Origin: an uncultured Desulfotomaculum sp.
Lineage (GTDB): Bacteria > Bacillota > Desulfotomaculia > Desulfotomaculales > Desulfotomaculaceae
DNA: 52,281 nucleotides
Assembly: GCA_946411205.1 (NCBI GenBank)
Contig: CAMKDG010000006.1
Location: forward strand, 1 to 52,281
Reading direction: 5' to 3'
Made by a program: the position numbers and the translations under genes. This document shows positions 45,275-52,281 of the stretch, in pieces; position 1 is the stretch's first letter; each line of letters starts with the position of its first letter. The notes below the pieces were generated by a model. The model saw nothing but the letters and a program-made list of their open reading frames with translations, was not told where the DNA came from and did not search any database.

Positions 45275-46663
45275 ATGGGAATCGTACTAACCGGAGGAAC
45301 CATTGTTACCGCGGTGGATTGTTACCAGGCAGATATTCGTCTGGTAGGAGAAAAAATTGTGGCCATTGGGAGAGACGTTAGCCAAGCAGAGGATACTGTG
45401 ATTAACGTGGAGGGGTGTTACTTGTTGCCCGGCGGCCTCGACCCCCATACCCACTTTGAATTGGAAGGTGTTACTACCACCGCTGATGATTTTGCCAGTG
45501 GTACTGCTGCTGCTTTGATGGGGGGGACCACTACTATCTTGGATTTTGCCACCCAGGGCAAAGGGGAAACTTTGGCCCAGGCCCTGGCAAACTGGCAGGC
45601 CAAGGCTGCTGGCAAATGCTTTGCCGATTTCGGTTTCCATCTAGCCATCACCGATTGGAACCAGGAAGTTTGCCGGGATATGCAAAGGCTGGTGGTAGAG
45701 GACGGCGTAGCCTCCTTTAAACTTTACATGGCGTATAAACACAATCTGCAAGTGGATGATGGGGTTATTCTTCAGGCACTAAAGCGTAGCCGGGAAGTGG
45801 GGGCACTCATTGGTTTTCACTGTGAAAACGGTGATGTAATTGATGTACTTATTCAGGAAGCTCGCAGCCAAGGGAAGCTGGCCCCACGCTTCCATGCCCT
45901 AACCCGACCTGCGGCCGTAGAAAGAGAAGCCACAGCCAGGGTACTTACCCTGGCTGAGTTGGCTGATGCACCGGTGTATATTGTTCATCTAAGCTGTGCC
46001 GGGGCCCTGCAGGAGGTGATCGCGGCCAGAGCCAGGGGGCTGGAGGTCTATGCAGAGACCTGTCCCCAATACCTAATCTTAGATGAATCTTGCTACGATA
46101 CAGAGGATTTTAGTGCAGCCAAGTATGTCTTGTCACCCCCCTTGCGCAGTACCTATGATCAAGCTGTGCTCTGGAATGGTCTACGGACCGGTGCTTTGGC
46201 TACCATTGGCACAGATCACTGCTCCTTTAATTATGAAGGACAGAAGGAATTGGGACGGGAGGATTTTAGCAAAATTCCCAACGGCATACCCGGTGTAGAG
46301 AACCGGCTGGGCTTGTTATATACCTACGGTGTTTTAACAGGCAAGATAAATTTACAGCAGTGGGTGGCTTTTACATCCACCAATGCAGCCAAATTATTTG
46401 GTCTGTTCCCCCGTAAGGGAACCCTGGCGGTGGGCAGTGATGCCGACGTGGTGGTGTGGGACCCCCGCCAAAGCAGTATCATCACCGCTCGTCAGCAAAC
46501 CCAGCGGGTAGATTATAACCCCTATGAGGGGTTGCCGCAGACAGGTAAAGTAGAGCAAGTATTCTTACGGGGGCAGCAGGTTGTAGCACAGGGTAAGCTT
46601 TGTCCAAAGGAACCCCGAGGGCAGTATCTTTGCCGCAAACCATTTCTGTCAAGAAAAGTTTAA
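45275..46663 (+). CDS. hydA: Dihydropyrimidinase / hydantoinase
   Basis: A 462-residue cyclic amidohydrolase. Zinc ligands GGLDPHTHFELEGVTTTADD, the carboxylated lysine in ASFKLYMAYKHNLQVDDGVI, FHCENGDVIDVL, VYIVHLSCAGALQEV and IGTDHCSFNYEGQKELGRED are all present. It opens cyclic imide or hydantoin-like rings; in this operon it is a candidate for the ring-opening step in purine or dihydropyrimidine breakdown. It starts 28 bases after preA. The downstream gap of 369 bases before ridA is unusually long and structured. Confidence 0.92.
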   Translation: MGIVLTGGTIVTAVDCYQADIRLVGEKIVAIGRDVSQAEDTVINVEGCYLLPGGLDPHTHFELEGVTTTADDFASGTAAALMGGTTTILDFATQGKGETLAQALANWQAKAAGKCFADFGFHLAITDWNQEVCRDMQRLVVEDGVASFKLYMAYKHNLQVDDGVILQALKRSREVGALIGFHCENGDVIDVLIQEARSQGKLAPRFHALTRPAAVEREATARVLTLAELADAPVYIVHLSCAGALQEVIAARARGLEVYAETCPQYLILDESCYDTEDFSAAKYVLSPPLRSTYDQAVLWNGLRTGALATIGTDHCSFNYEGQKELGREDFSKIPNGIPGVENRLGLLYTYGVLTGKINLQQWVAFTSTNAAKLFGLFPRKGTLAVGSDADVVVWDPRQSSIITARQQTQRVDYNPYEGLPQTGKVEQVFLRGQQVVAQGKLCPKEPRGQYLCRKPFLSRKV

Positions 46664-47032
46664 GCTTGTCTACAATGACTATAAATGGTAATCTAATAAC
46701 CGTGGTAAGTAAAATATCAACGGGTTACTGGGCTCAACGGGGTAATGTAGAGGAAGCATGGCTAAGCAAAATAGGTAATTACTAAAAAATATACTACATT
46801 GCCGAGAGAGCATGCCTTCCAGGGCCGGAACTATCCCAGGAAGACGTAGACGCACCTCTCTGTGAGCACCAAGGTTGGACCACGCCTAGTACGGCCTTGC
46901 GGCTATGCCGGGGGTGGTGCTACAATAAATGGCAACTAACTGACAAGGATGGCAGCCCTTGCTGTGAAAGAAAGGCTAAAAGCCATCCAGCCGCTGGTAT
47001 CGCCCGTGCTATTGAAAAAGGAGGATGTTATC
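46664..47032 (+). ncRNA. Structured intergenic region upstream of ridA
   Basis: No protein gene is supported. Nested pairings are visible: GAGAG (46804) with CTCTC (46856); inside it CTTCCAGGG (46816) with CCCAGGAAG (46835); then AGCACC (46865) with GGTGCT (46916) enclosing a further G+C-rich hairpin. Farther upstream AATGTAG (46744) can pair with CTACATT (46793). A short open frame MAKQNR-stop with GAGGAAGC in front starts at 46758. The arrangement looks like a structured 5' leader or small RNA between hydA and ridA. I could not match it to a known riboswitch class. Confidence 0.4.
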
Positions 47033-47410
47033 ATGAAAACCATTATTCACACCGAGAAGGCTCCCGCAGCCATTGGACCTTACTCCCAAGCTGTCAAAGC
47101 AGGCGGCTTCATCTTTGTCTCCGGTCAAATACCTGTTAACCCGGCCACGGGTGAGATAGTGGCAGGTGGCGTAGAGGCCCAAACGAAGCAGGTATTGGAA
47201 AACCTAACCGCCATTTTGCACAGCCAGGGTTTGGGCTTGGACCGTGTGGTAAAAACTTCGGTATTTATTAAAGACATGAATGATTTTCAAAAAATCAACG
47301 CAGTTTATGCGGAATACTTCAACAGTGAAGCCCCTGCCAGAGCTTGCGTGGAAGTGGCTAGACTGCCTAAGGATGTATTGGTAGAAATTGAAGCAATCGC
47401 TGTAGTGTAA
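47033..47410 (+). CDS. ridA: RidA family enamine/imine deaminase
   Basis: A 125-residue YjgF/YER057c/UK114 protein. Signatures: [40 protein letters not shown], and [20 protein letters not shown] with the active-site Arg. It hydrolyses reactive 2-aminoacrylate-type enamines; YgeX produces aminoacrylate on the way to pyruvate, so its presence here is chemically sensible. The ATG at 47033 has AAAGGAGG upstream; the upstream in-frame codons from 46949 lack a ribosome binding site. Last gene of the rightward run. Confidence 0.93.
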   Translation: MKTIIHTEKAPAAIGPYSQAVKAGGFIFVSGQIPVNPATGEIVAGGVEAQTKQVLENLTAILHSQGLGLDRVVKTSVFIKDMNDFQKINAVYAEYFNSEAPARACVEVARLPKDVLVEIEAIAVV

Positions 47411-47415
47411 TCATA

Positions 47416-47451
47416 AAATGACCTGGGGCTGAAAAGTTCCCCAGGTCATTT
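47416..47451. terminator. Bidirectional terminator between ridA and the dsbA-like gene
   Basis: A perfect 13-bp stem (AAATGACCTGGGG / CCCCAGGTCATTT) with a 10-base loop is followed by CTTTTTCT on the plus strand. It separates two convergent genes. Confidence 0.85.
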
Positions 47452-47488
47452 CTTTTTCTATGAAGTTTTTGCCTACAAAAAAGTCAAT

Positions 47489-48091
47489 TTATTTTAGATA
47501 CGGGTCCAATGCCCTTTGGAAAGCAGCATAGGGTTGTGCACCGACAATTCTCTGTTGATCTTGCACAATATAGGTGGGTAAACCCGTTACTTGCCACTTG
47601 AGACCGGCCTGTCGATTCTCTTCCAGTCGCTTTTGGTAGTGGGGATCAATCAAAGCAGCGTCGACTTTGGCAGTGTCCAAGCCCAGTGAAGCTGCAATAT
47701 CGAGCATCACTTGCCGGGAACCAATGTTTAATCCTTTACTAAAATAGGCCTTAAACACCGCAGCGTGAAATTCTTCAAATAACCCCTGATCTTTAGCGTA
47801 TTCTGTTGCTACTAGGGCTAAATTGGTATTGGGAAGAAAGCTAACCGGCTGGAAGGTGAGTCCGTAGTCTGCACCAACTTTGTTAAAACGTTCATTGGCA
47901 GCCACCGGATCAAAATCTGGAAATAATTTTGCTAAATCTTCACCTGCCAGCGGTCTTTCAGGTCGTAATTCATAACCAAGCCAGGTAATCCTTAAGGGGT
48001 ATTCCTGGGAAAGTTTTTCGACAATACCTTTGCCGATATAGCAAAAGGGTCAGGCATAGTCAGAGAAGATTGTGAGATTGATGGAAGTCAT
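47489..48091 (-). CDS. DsbA-family thiol oxidoreductase (FrnE-like), probable selenoprotein with in-frame UGA
   Basis: Reading from the ATG at 48091 (GGGGTGA about 7 bases upstream) gives MTSINLTIFSDYA, a UGA codon (48052-48050), then PFCYIGKGIVEKLSQEYPLR and an uninterrupted 186-residue continuation to the stop at 47489. In DsbA/FrnE proteins the active site at this point is C-P-x-C, so UGA replaces the first cysteine, giving U-P-F-C. Just downstream of the UGA a hairpin is present (48035-48019, minus strand): CGGCAA-AGGTA-TTGTCG with GGU in the apical loop, 21 bases after the UGA. That agrees with a bacterial SECIS element. The cis-proline loop is VTGLPTYIV. Total 200 residues. A conventional caller would report only the part from the GTG at 47905. 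A nonsense mutation in a cysteine codon is the alternative, but the intact frame, ribosome binding site and hairpin speak for selenocysteine. Confidence 0.82.
48019..48035 (-). promoter_or_regulatory. Bacterial SECIS-like hairpin
   Basis: CGGCAAAGGTATTGTCG (minus strand) forms a 6-bp stem with one G-U pair and a five-base loop AGGUA. The loop GGU is centred about 22 bases 3' of the UGA, as in fdhF-type bSECIS elements. It lies within the coding sequence. Confidence 0.7.
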
Positions 48092-48123
48092 TTTATATTC
48101 ACCCCGTTAGCTTTCTTTTTATC

Positions 48124-48159
48124 AAATAGCCCTTGGCCTTACATGGCCAAGGGCTATTT
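48124..48159. terminator. Terminator between pdxK and the dsbA-like gene
   Basis: A perfect 15-bp inverted repeat (AAATAGCCCTTGGCC / GGCCAAGGGCTATTT) with a six-base loop. It lies after pdxK on the minus strand, so the dsbA-like gene probably has its own promoter or depends on read-through. Confidence 0.8.
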
Positions 48160-48186
48160 AGCATATCCCAATGCAAAAATAGTAAA

Positions 48187-48987
48187 CTACTGCCGATAGT
48201 TCCTGTAAGCACCGTGATTGGTAGGCCCAGCAAACTGATTAATGGGAAAAGCGTGACGAATGGCGGCGGTAATAAATTCCTTAGCCACCAGCACAGCTTC
48301 TTTAACGGTCTTGCCCTTAGCCAGTTCAGCGGTAATGGCTGCGGAATAGGTGCAACCGGCACCGTGGGTATAGGTGGTCGTAATTCGTTCACCCTCTAAT
48401 AATTCAAAAGATTGTCCATCATAGAGCAGATCGATGGCCTTTTCATGTTCCAGACGGGCGCCACCCTTAACTAAAACATATTGAACACCCAGGGCGTGAA
48501 TTTTTTTAGCGGCTTCTTTCATTTCTTCTAACGTTTTAATGGGAGCCTGTTGGCTAAGTTGGGCTGCTTCAAATAAATTGGGTGTTACAATCGTAGCCCG
48601 AGGAACCAAAACTTCCCGTAAACTCTTGGCATTATCCGGGTCTAATACCGTGTCGTCGCCTTTGCAGATCATCACTGGGTCTACTACAACATTTTCCAAC
48701 TTATACTCATCAATGGTCTGGGCGGCTAGCTCAATAATATCAGTAGAACCTAGCATACCGGTTTTCATTGCATTTACACCGATAGAAAGAATGGTGTTTA
48801 ATTGAGATTTTACAATGTCTGTTGATTGAGGAAAAACGTTGTGATTCCAAGTATTTGGATCCATTGAAACAATGGTAGTAATAGCGGTCATACCGTAAAC
48901 ACCGAGTTCCTGGAAGGTTTTCAAATCTGCCTGAATCCCGGCTCCGCCGCTGCTGTCTGAACCGGCAATGGTTAATGCTTTATACAT
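48187..48987 (-). CDS. pdxK: Pyridoxine/pyridoxal kinase (PdxK, ThiD-like)
   Basis: A 266-residue ribokinase-fold enzyme phosphorylating B6 vitamers to PLP precursors. Motifs: KALTIAGSDSSGGAGIQADL, VYGMTAITTIVSMDPNTWNH, NVVVDPVMICKGDD, and the GAGC anion hole THGAGCTYSAAITAELAKG. The MICKGDD and HGAGC forms match Bacillus PdxK more than classical ThiD. It could serve the PLP-dependent YgeX. AAAGGAG is upstream of the ATG. An alternative role in thiamine pyrimidine phosphorylation is less likely. Confidence 0.88.
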   Translation of the reverse strand: MYKALTIAGSDSSGGAGIQADLKTFQELGVYGMTAITTIVSMDPNTWNHNVFPQSTDIVKSQLNTILSIGVNAMKTGMLGSTDIIELAAQTIDEYKLENVVVDPVMICKGDDTVLDPDNAKSLREVLVPRATIVTPNLFEAAQLSQQAPIKTLEEMKEAAKKIHALGVQYVLVKGGARLEHEKAIDLLYDGQSFELLEGERITTTYTHGAGCTYSAAITAELAKGKTVKEAVLVAKEFITAAIRHAFPINQFAGPTNHGAYRNYRQ

Positions 48988-49344
48988 TTCTAGAAAACTC
49001 CTTTCATTAACATAATGTCATTTTAACATACTAATTCTGGAGAGTGAAAGTAGTATCAAGGAAGATTTTTGTACTTGTAAACTTTTTAAACAGACTATCA
49101 GCAATTGATGAATCATAGATATTTTCTGCCATATGGGGTGAACCTATCCATTGTCCTGTTGGAACGGTTAATTGCCCGTCTCTTCAAAAGTTTCGGTTGA
49201 CTTGCTATCGCTTTACCGGATGGAAGTGAAAAGAATAGCAAGAGGGTGGTAAATATTGTATTTGGCTTTGGACTACTTTTAAAGGCTATATTGGAACATA
49301 CTTATTATAACAAAAAAAATTCCTTATAAGTGAGGTTGAGCTAA
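48988..49344. other. Divergent intergenic region upstream of the xdh-type gene
   Basis: It carries promoters for pdxK (minus) and the molybdenum hydroxylase (plus). A hairpin at 49202-49243 pairs CTTGCTAT with ATAGCAAG and, inside, GCTT with AAGT. A near sigma-54 match at 49160-49175 has 11 bases between GG and GC and is not accepted. No gene was seen. Confidence 0.4.
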
Positions 49345-51906
49345 ATGTATTCACTAACTCTTAATGGCCAGAGGGTTACCGTAGAGAAGAATATAAACTT
49401 GTTAGATTACCTGCGTGAGGAAGCCCGCTTAACCTCTGTAAAAAACGGTTGTGGTGAAGGAGCCTGTGGAGCCTGTATGGTGTTGGTGGATGGTAAAGCG
49501 ATGCGGGCTTGTCTTTTAAACTTAGAGAAGGTAGCGGGCAAAAGTGTTATCACCGTTGAGGGATTATCAGAAAAAGAAAAGGATATTTACAGTTGGGCTT
49601 TTATGAAGGCAGGAGCCGTACAATGTGGCTTTTGTATTCCCGGCATGGTGATCAGTGCTAAGGGGCTAATCGATAAAAATCCTGATCCATCCCCTACCGA
49701 GATTAAAAAGGCTTTACATGGCAATATTTGCCGTTGCACGGGCTATGTCAAGATTGAAAAAGCCATTGCGATGGCTGCCAAGGCCCTCAGAGAGGGTTAT
49801 GATCCTGAAATCAAACCCAATTACCGCGTAGGAGATCGGATGCCCCGGGTGGATGCCAAGGGTAAAACCCTAGGTACGGCAGAATATGTTGATGATATGC
49901 AAGTGCCAGGCATGTTACATGGTGCAGCATTAAGGAGTAAATATGCCAGGGCGTTGGTTAAACGCATTGACATTGCCAAGGCTCAGGCATATCCTGGCGT
50001 GGTTGCGGTATTGTTGGCCAAAGATGTCCCCGGAGAGCGTTTTGAGGGGCATGTTGTGCATGACTGGCCAGCTATGATAGCGGAAGGGGAGGAAACCCGC
50101 TATGTGGGAGATGCCTTGGCTTTGGTGGCAGCTACCTCACGCAAGATTGCTAAGGAAGCACTGGCCTTAATTGAAGTGGAATATGAGGAAAGAAAACCCT
50201 TGTTAAGTCCCCAAGCAGCCATGGCTGAAGGTGCTCCCAAGATTCATCAAGCGGTAGAGCGGAATATTCTACGGACAACCCAGGTTAAGAGAGGGAATGT
50301 GGAGGAAGCCATTGACAAAGCCAAGTATGTGGTAACACAAAAATATACCACTCCCTCTACGGAACATGCCTTCCTGGAACCGGAAAGTGCCTTGGCCATC
50401 CCCAACCAGGATGGAACCCTAACCCTCTATGTGGGTAGCCAAAATGTCTATGACGACCATCGGGGTGTTATCCAGATTTTGGGGGTTTCAGAACGGCAAG
50501 TAAGGGTTATTAGCAAGATGGTGGGAGGCGGTTTTGGCGGTAAGGAAGATTTGTCGGTGCAGCACCATGCAGCTTTATTGGCGTGGTATGCCAAAAAGCC
50601 AGTGAAAGTGACCTGGGACCGCCAGGAAAGCATCCGGGTACATCCCAAACGACATGCCGCGGATATGGAGTACACCGTAGCCTGTGACGAAAATGGTAAG
50701 ATTACCGCAGTGAAAGCAGTAATTATTACAGATACCGGAGCCTATGCCTCCTTGGGCGGACCGGTGACCGAGCGTGCTTGTACCCATGCGGCAGGACCCT
50801 ACCAGATCGCCAATGTAGACCTTACCGGGATTGCTGTCTATACCAATAATCCACCTGCCGGGGCTTTCCGAGGTTTTGGCGTACCCCAATCCTGTTTTGC
50901 CATGGAATCCACCCTCAATCTACTGGCTGAGAAGGTAGGGATTTCTCCTTGGGAAATCCGTTACCGTAACGCTATTGAACCAGATGGGGTACTCCCCAAC
51001 GGACAAATTGCCGATGGGGGTACAGCCCTTAAAGAAACGTTGCTGGCAGTGAAAGATGCCTTTGCAAGTAGTCCCCATGCGGGTATTGCCTGTGCTATGA
51101 AGAACAGCGGTATTGGCGTGGGGTTATCCGATGTGGGGCGCATAAGATTAGTGGTTGAAAATAGCAAGGTCATGATTTTAACCGGTGCTGCCTGTATCGG
51201 ACAAGGCCTGTCCACGGTATTAAATCAAATTGTGGCGGAGACCACCGGGCTTAATTACAAGCAATTGGAGACCGGTAATCCAGATACCTACACCACTCCG
51301 AACGGCGGTACCACGACAGCTTCCCGGCAAACCCTCTTTACCGGTGAAGCAGCTCGGGTGGCAGCTTTGGATCTTAAAAAGGATTTGGCGAGTCACAGTT
51401 TGGAGGAATTGGCAGGGAAGGAGTATTATGGTGAATTTTCGGCCAAAACCGACCCTATCGGCACAGGTAAACCCCACCCGGTAAGCCATATTGCCTACGG
51501 CTATGCTACTCATGTGGCAATCTTAGATGAAGAGGGCAAAGTGGCCAAAGTGGTGGCAGCTCACGATGTGGGACGGGCCATTAACCCTACCGGCGTAGAA
51601 GGGCAAATTGAGGGTGGGGTAGCCATGGGTTTGGGATATGCCCTAACCGAAGATTTTCCCTTAAAAGAGGGTATGCCTACAGCAAAATTTGGTACTTTGG
51701 GCTTGTTCCGTGCCACCAATATGCCAGAAATTGAATGTATTATCGTGGAGAAGAACCAAGTGCCCTTGGCCTATGGTGCCAAGGGTATCGGCGAAATTGC
51801 CACGATTCCTACCGCTCCGGCAGTGGCCGGTGCTTATTATAGAAAGGACGGCAAGCTCAGAACCAGCCTACCTATGAGTGAAACTGCCTATAGTAGGAAA
51901 AAGTAA
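49345..51906 (+). CDS. Selenium-dependent xanthine dehydrogenase-type molybdenum hydroxylase, Fe-S/Mo fusion
   Basis: An 853-residue enzyme in a single chain. The N-terminal plant-type [2Fe-2S] ferredoxin (about 1-75: CGEGACGACMVLVDG) and second all-helical [2Fe-2S] domain (about 76-150: QCGFCIPGMVISAKGL, GNICRCTGYVKIEKA) are fused to the large molybdopterin domain (about 165-850), with KMVGGGFGGKEDL, PPAGAFRGFGVPQ and the late GAKGIGEIATIPTAPAVAGA. There is no FAD domain, as in XdhD-type, selenium-dependent members. In this type selenium is a labile non-protein ligand of Mo, not selenocysteine. The locus context (yqeB, yqeC, ssnA, ygeX) makes a purine or hypoxanthine/xanthine hydroxylase the best call. 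AGGTTGAG precedes the ATG. Confidence 0.93.
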   Translation: MYSLTLNGQRVTVEKNINLLDYLREEARLTSVKNGCGEGACGACMVLVDGKAMRACLLNLEKVAGKSVITVEGLSEKEKDIYSWAFMKAGAVQCGFCIPGMVISAKGLIDKNPDPSPTEIKKALHGNICRCTGYVKIEKAIAMAAKALREGYDPEIKPNYRVGDRMPRVDAKGKTLGTAEYVDDMQVPGMLHGAALRSKYARALVKRIDIAKAQAYPGVVAVLLAKDVPGERFEGHVVHDWPAMIAEGEETRYVGDALALVAATSRKIAKEALALIEVEYEERKPLLSPQAAMAEGAPKIHQAVERNILRTTQVKRGNVEEAIDKAKYVVTQKYTTPSTEHAFLEPESALAIPNQDGTLTLYVGSQNVYDDHRGVIQILGVSERQVRVISKMVGGGFGGKEDLSVQHHAALLAWYAKKPVKVTWDRQESIRVHPKRHAADMEYTVACDENGKITAVKAVIITDTGAYASLGGPVTERACTHAAGPYQIANVDLTGIAVYTNNPPAGAFRGFGVPQSCFAMESTLNLLAEKVGISPWEIRYRNAIEPDGVLPNGQIADGGTALKETLLAVKDAFASSPHAGIACAMKNSGIGVGLSDVGRIRLVVENSKVMILTGAACIGQGLSTVLNQIVAETTGLNYKQLETGNPDTYTTPNGGTTTASRQTLFTGEAARVAALDLKKDLASHSLEELAGKEYYGEFSAKTDPIGTGKPHPVSHIAYGYATHVAILDEEGKVAKVVAAHDVGRAINPTGVEGQIEGGVAMGLGYALTEDFPLKEGMPTAKFGTLGLFRATNMPEIECIIVEKNQVPLAYGAKGIGEIATIPTAPAVAGAYYRKDGKLRTSLPMSETAYSRKK

Positions 51907-52150
51907 ATACCTGTTAGCTTTTGGGTATTCCTATGGGGTCGGGTCGTCAGCCAATGGCCAAAGGCTAATGGCTTTTGGGCAAGAAGCTGGAGGCCAAAAC
52001 GGGAGCGTCGCAAAAAAAGTAGTTTTGCGACACTCCCGTTTTCTTGTATTAGCATAAATGGTAGTAATTAGCTATTGATCTTTTGAGTGAAATAGTACAA
52101 AATGAATATGTTTGCTTAAAAGATTATGTTTGAGTTAGGGAGTGATACCC
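51907..52150. other. Intergenic region with strong terminator
   Basis: A 51996-52042 hairpin follows the xdh-type gene; the rest is AT-rich and should carry the promoter of the next gene. No gene was seen. Confidence 0.4.
51996..52042 (+). terminator. Terminator of the xdh-type gene
   Basis: A 19-bp stem with one mismatch: AAAACGGGAG and GTCGCAAAA pair with TTTTGCGAC and CTCCCGTTTT, followed by a T-rich tail. Confidence 0.85.
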
Positions 52151-52281
52151 GTGAAAAATTACGATGTAATTGTGGTTGGTGCCGGTCCGGCTGGTATCTT
52201 TACCTGTTATGAATTGGTTTTACAGGCGCCCAACCTTAAAGTTTTGCTAATTGATAAAGGTCGCGATATTTATAAACGGCA
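52151..52281 (+). CDS. FAD-dependent dehydrogenase, N-terminal fragment
   Basis: The first 43 residues of a flavoprotein, cut by the window end. The dinucleotide-binding motif VIVVGAGPAGIFTCYELV and the second strand VLLIDKGRDIY are clear. The GPAGIF form and KGRD ending recall the uncharacterised COG2509-type FAD-dependent dehydrogenases, but too little is present to be sure. The GTG start has GGGAGTGATA upstream. Whether it joins the xdh system is unknown because a terminator separates them. Confidence 0.75.
   Translation, partial: MKNYDVIVVGAGPAGIFTCYELVLQAPNLKVLLIDKGRDIYKR

Noticed and set aside
46870-46884. String AAGGTTGGACCACG resembling the T-box core
   Set aside because: It differs from the T-box core, there is no stem I with specifier loop or terminator/antiterminator pair, and ridA is not a usual T-box target.
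46949-47032. Longer RidA start
   Set aside because: RidA proteins start close to the ATG at 47033, which has AAAGGAGG in front; the upstream codons have no ribosome binding site and lie in structured leader sequence.
49160-49175. Sigma-54-like promoter TTGGAACGGTTAATTGC upstream of the xdh-type gene
   Set aside because: The GG and GC are separated by 11 bases, one too many. Sigma-54 promoters tolerate almost no spacing change, so the match was not accepted.

Overview
The window looks like chromosomal DNA of an anaerobic, spore-forming Firmicute, probably a Desulfotomaculum/Desulforamulus-like member of the Peptococcaceae. The evidence is indirect. Ribosome binding sites are strong and Gram-positive (AAGGAGG, GAGGTGA), with frequent GTG and TTG starts. 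There is an SLH-anchored surface protein, a CwlD-type spore-cortex amidase, a Spo0A-kinase-like sensor kinase, a RelQ-type alarmone synthetase, and a large selenium/molybdenum hydroxylase locus. No rRNA, tRNA, prophage or CRISPR array was seen.

Layout. (1) 1-6300: a giant multidomain S-layer-type protein split by a -1 frameshift. (2) 6300-8900: a scrap zone with a decayed IS110 transposase interrupted by an apparently complete IS3-family element, then a decayed HicA toxin gene overlapping an intact HicB antitoxin. (3) 9190-12390: a small membrane protein and a three-gene polar amino acid ABC importer. (4) 12430-18110: a hypothetical protein, RelQ, cardiolipin synthase, a VanW protein, and a chemoreceptor split in two genes whose halves are in swapped order. 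(5) 18319-21260: a sigma-54 activator followed by a cysteine-desulfidase-family gene with a recognisable -24/-12 promoter. (6) 21425-30508: DUF2325 protein, PAS sensor kinase, TRIC-like membrane protein, KhtTU-type K+/H+ antiporter, CwlD, a divergent polysaccharide deacetylase, a PAS-GGDEF cyclase and a cupin. (7) 30596-34925: a tight maturation operon for selenium-dependent molybdenum hydroxylases (yqeB, two XdhC-type genes, yqeC, a MoeA-like gene, a MocA-like gene). (8) 35017-36980: a MerR regulator with a textbook 19-bp-spacer promoter, an FmdE-like protein and an ElaA-like acetyltransferase. (9) 37286-47410: a long catabolic operon with its own sigma-54 promoter: diaminopropionate ammonia-lyase (ygeX), ygeY hydrolase, D-aminoacylase-like amidohydrolase, ssnA, purine permease, preA, hydA, ridA. 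(10) 47489-52281: a DsbA-like protein that reads through an in-frame UGA (probable selenoprotein), pyridoxal kinase, a selenium-dependent xanthine dehydrogenase-type fusion, and the start of an FAD dehydrogenase.

How the genes fit together. Blocks 7, 9 and 10 form one functional theme. A molybdenum hydroxylase lacking the FAD domain (49345-51906) would be matured by the yqeB/yqeC/XdhC/MocA block. A purine or related ring compound enters through the NCS2 permease and is processed by hydroxylation, deamination and ring opening (xdh, ssnA, preA, hydA, D-aminoacylase-like, ygeY). The 2,3-diaminopropionate end product is cleaved by YgeX to pyruvate and ammonia, with RidA clearing enamine intermediates and PdxK supplying PLP. 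The pathway order is inferred from gene families, not shown by the sequence. The best hidden features are the UGA-containing DsbA-like gene with a SECIS-like hairpin at 48019-48035, and the permuted split chemoreceptor at 16526-18107.
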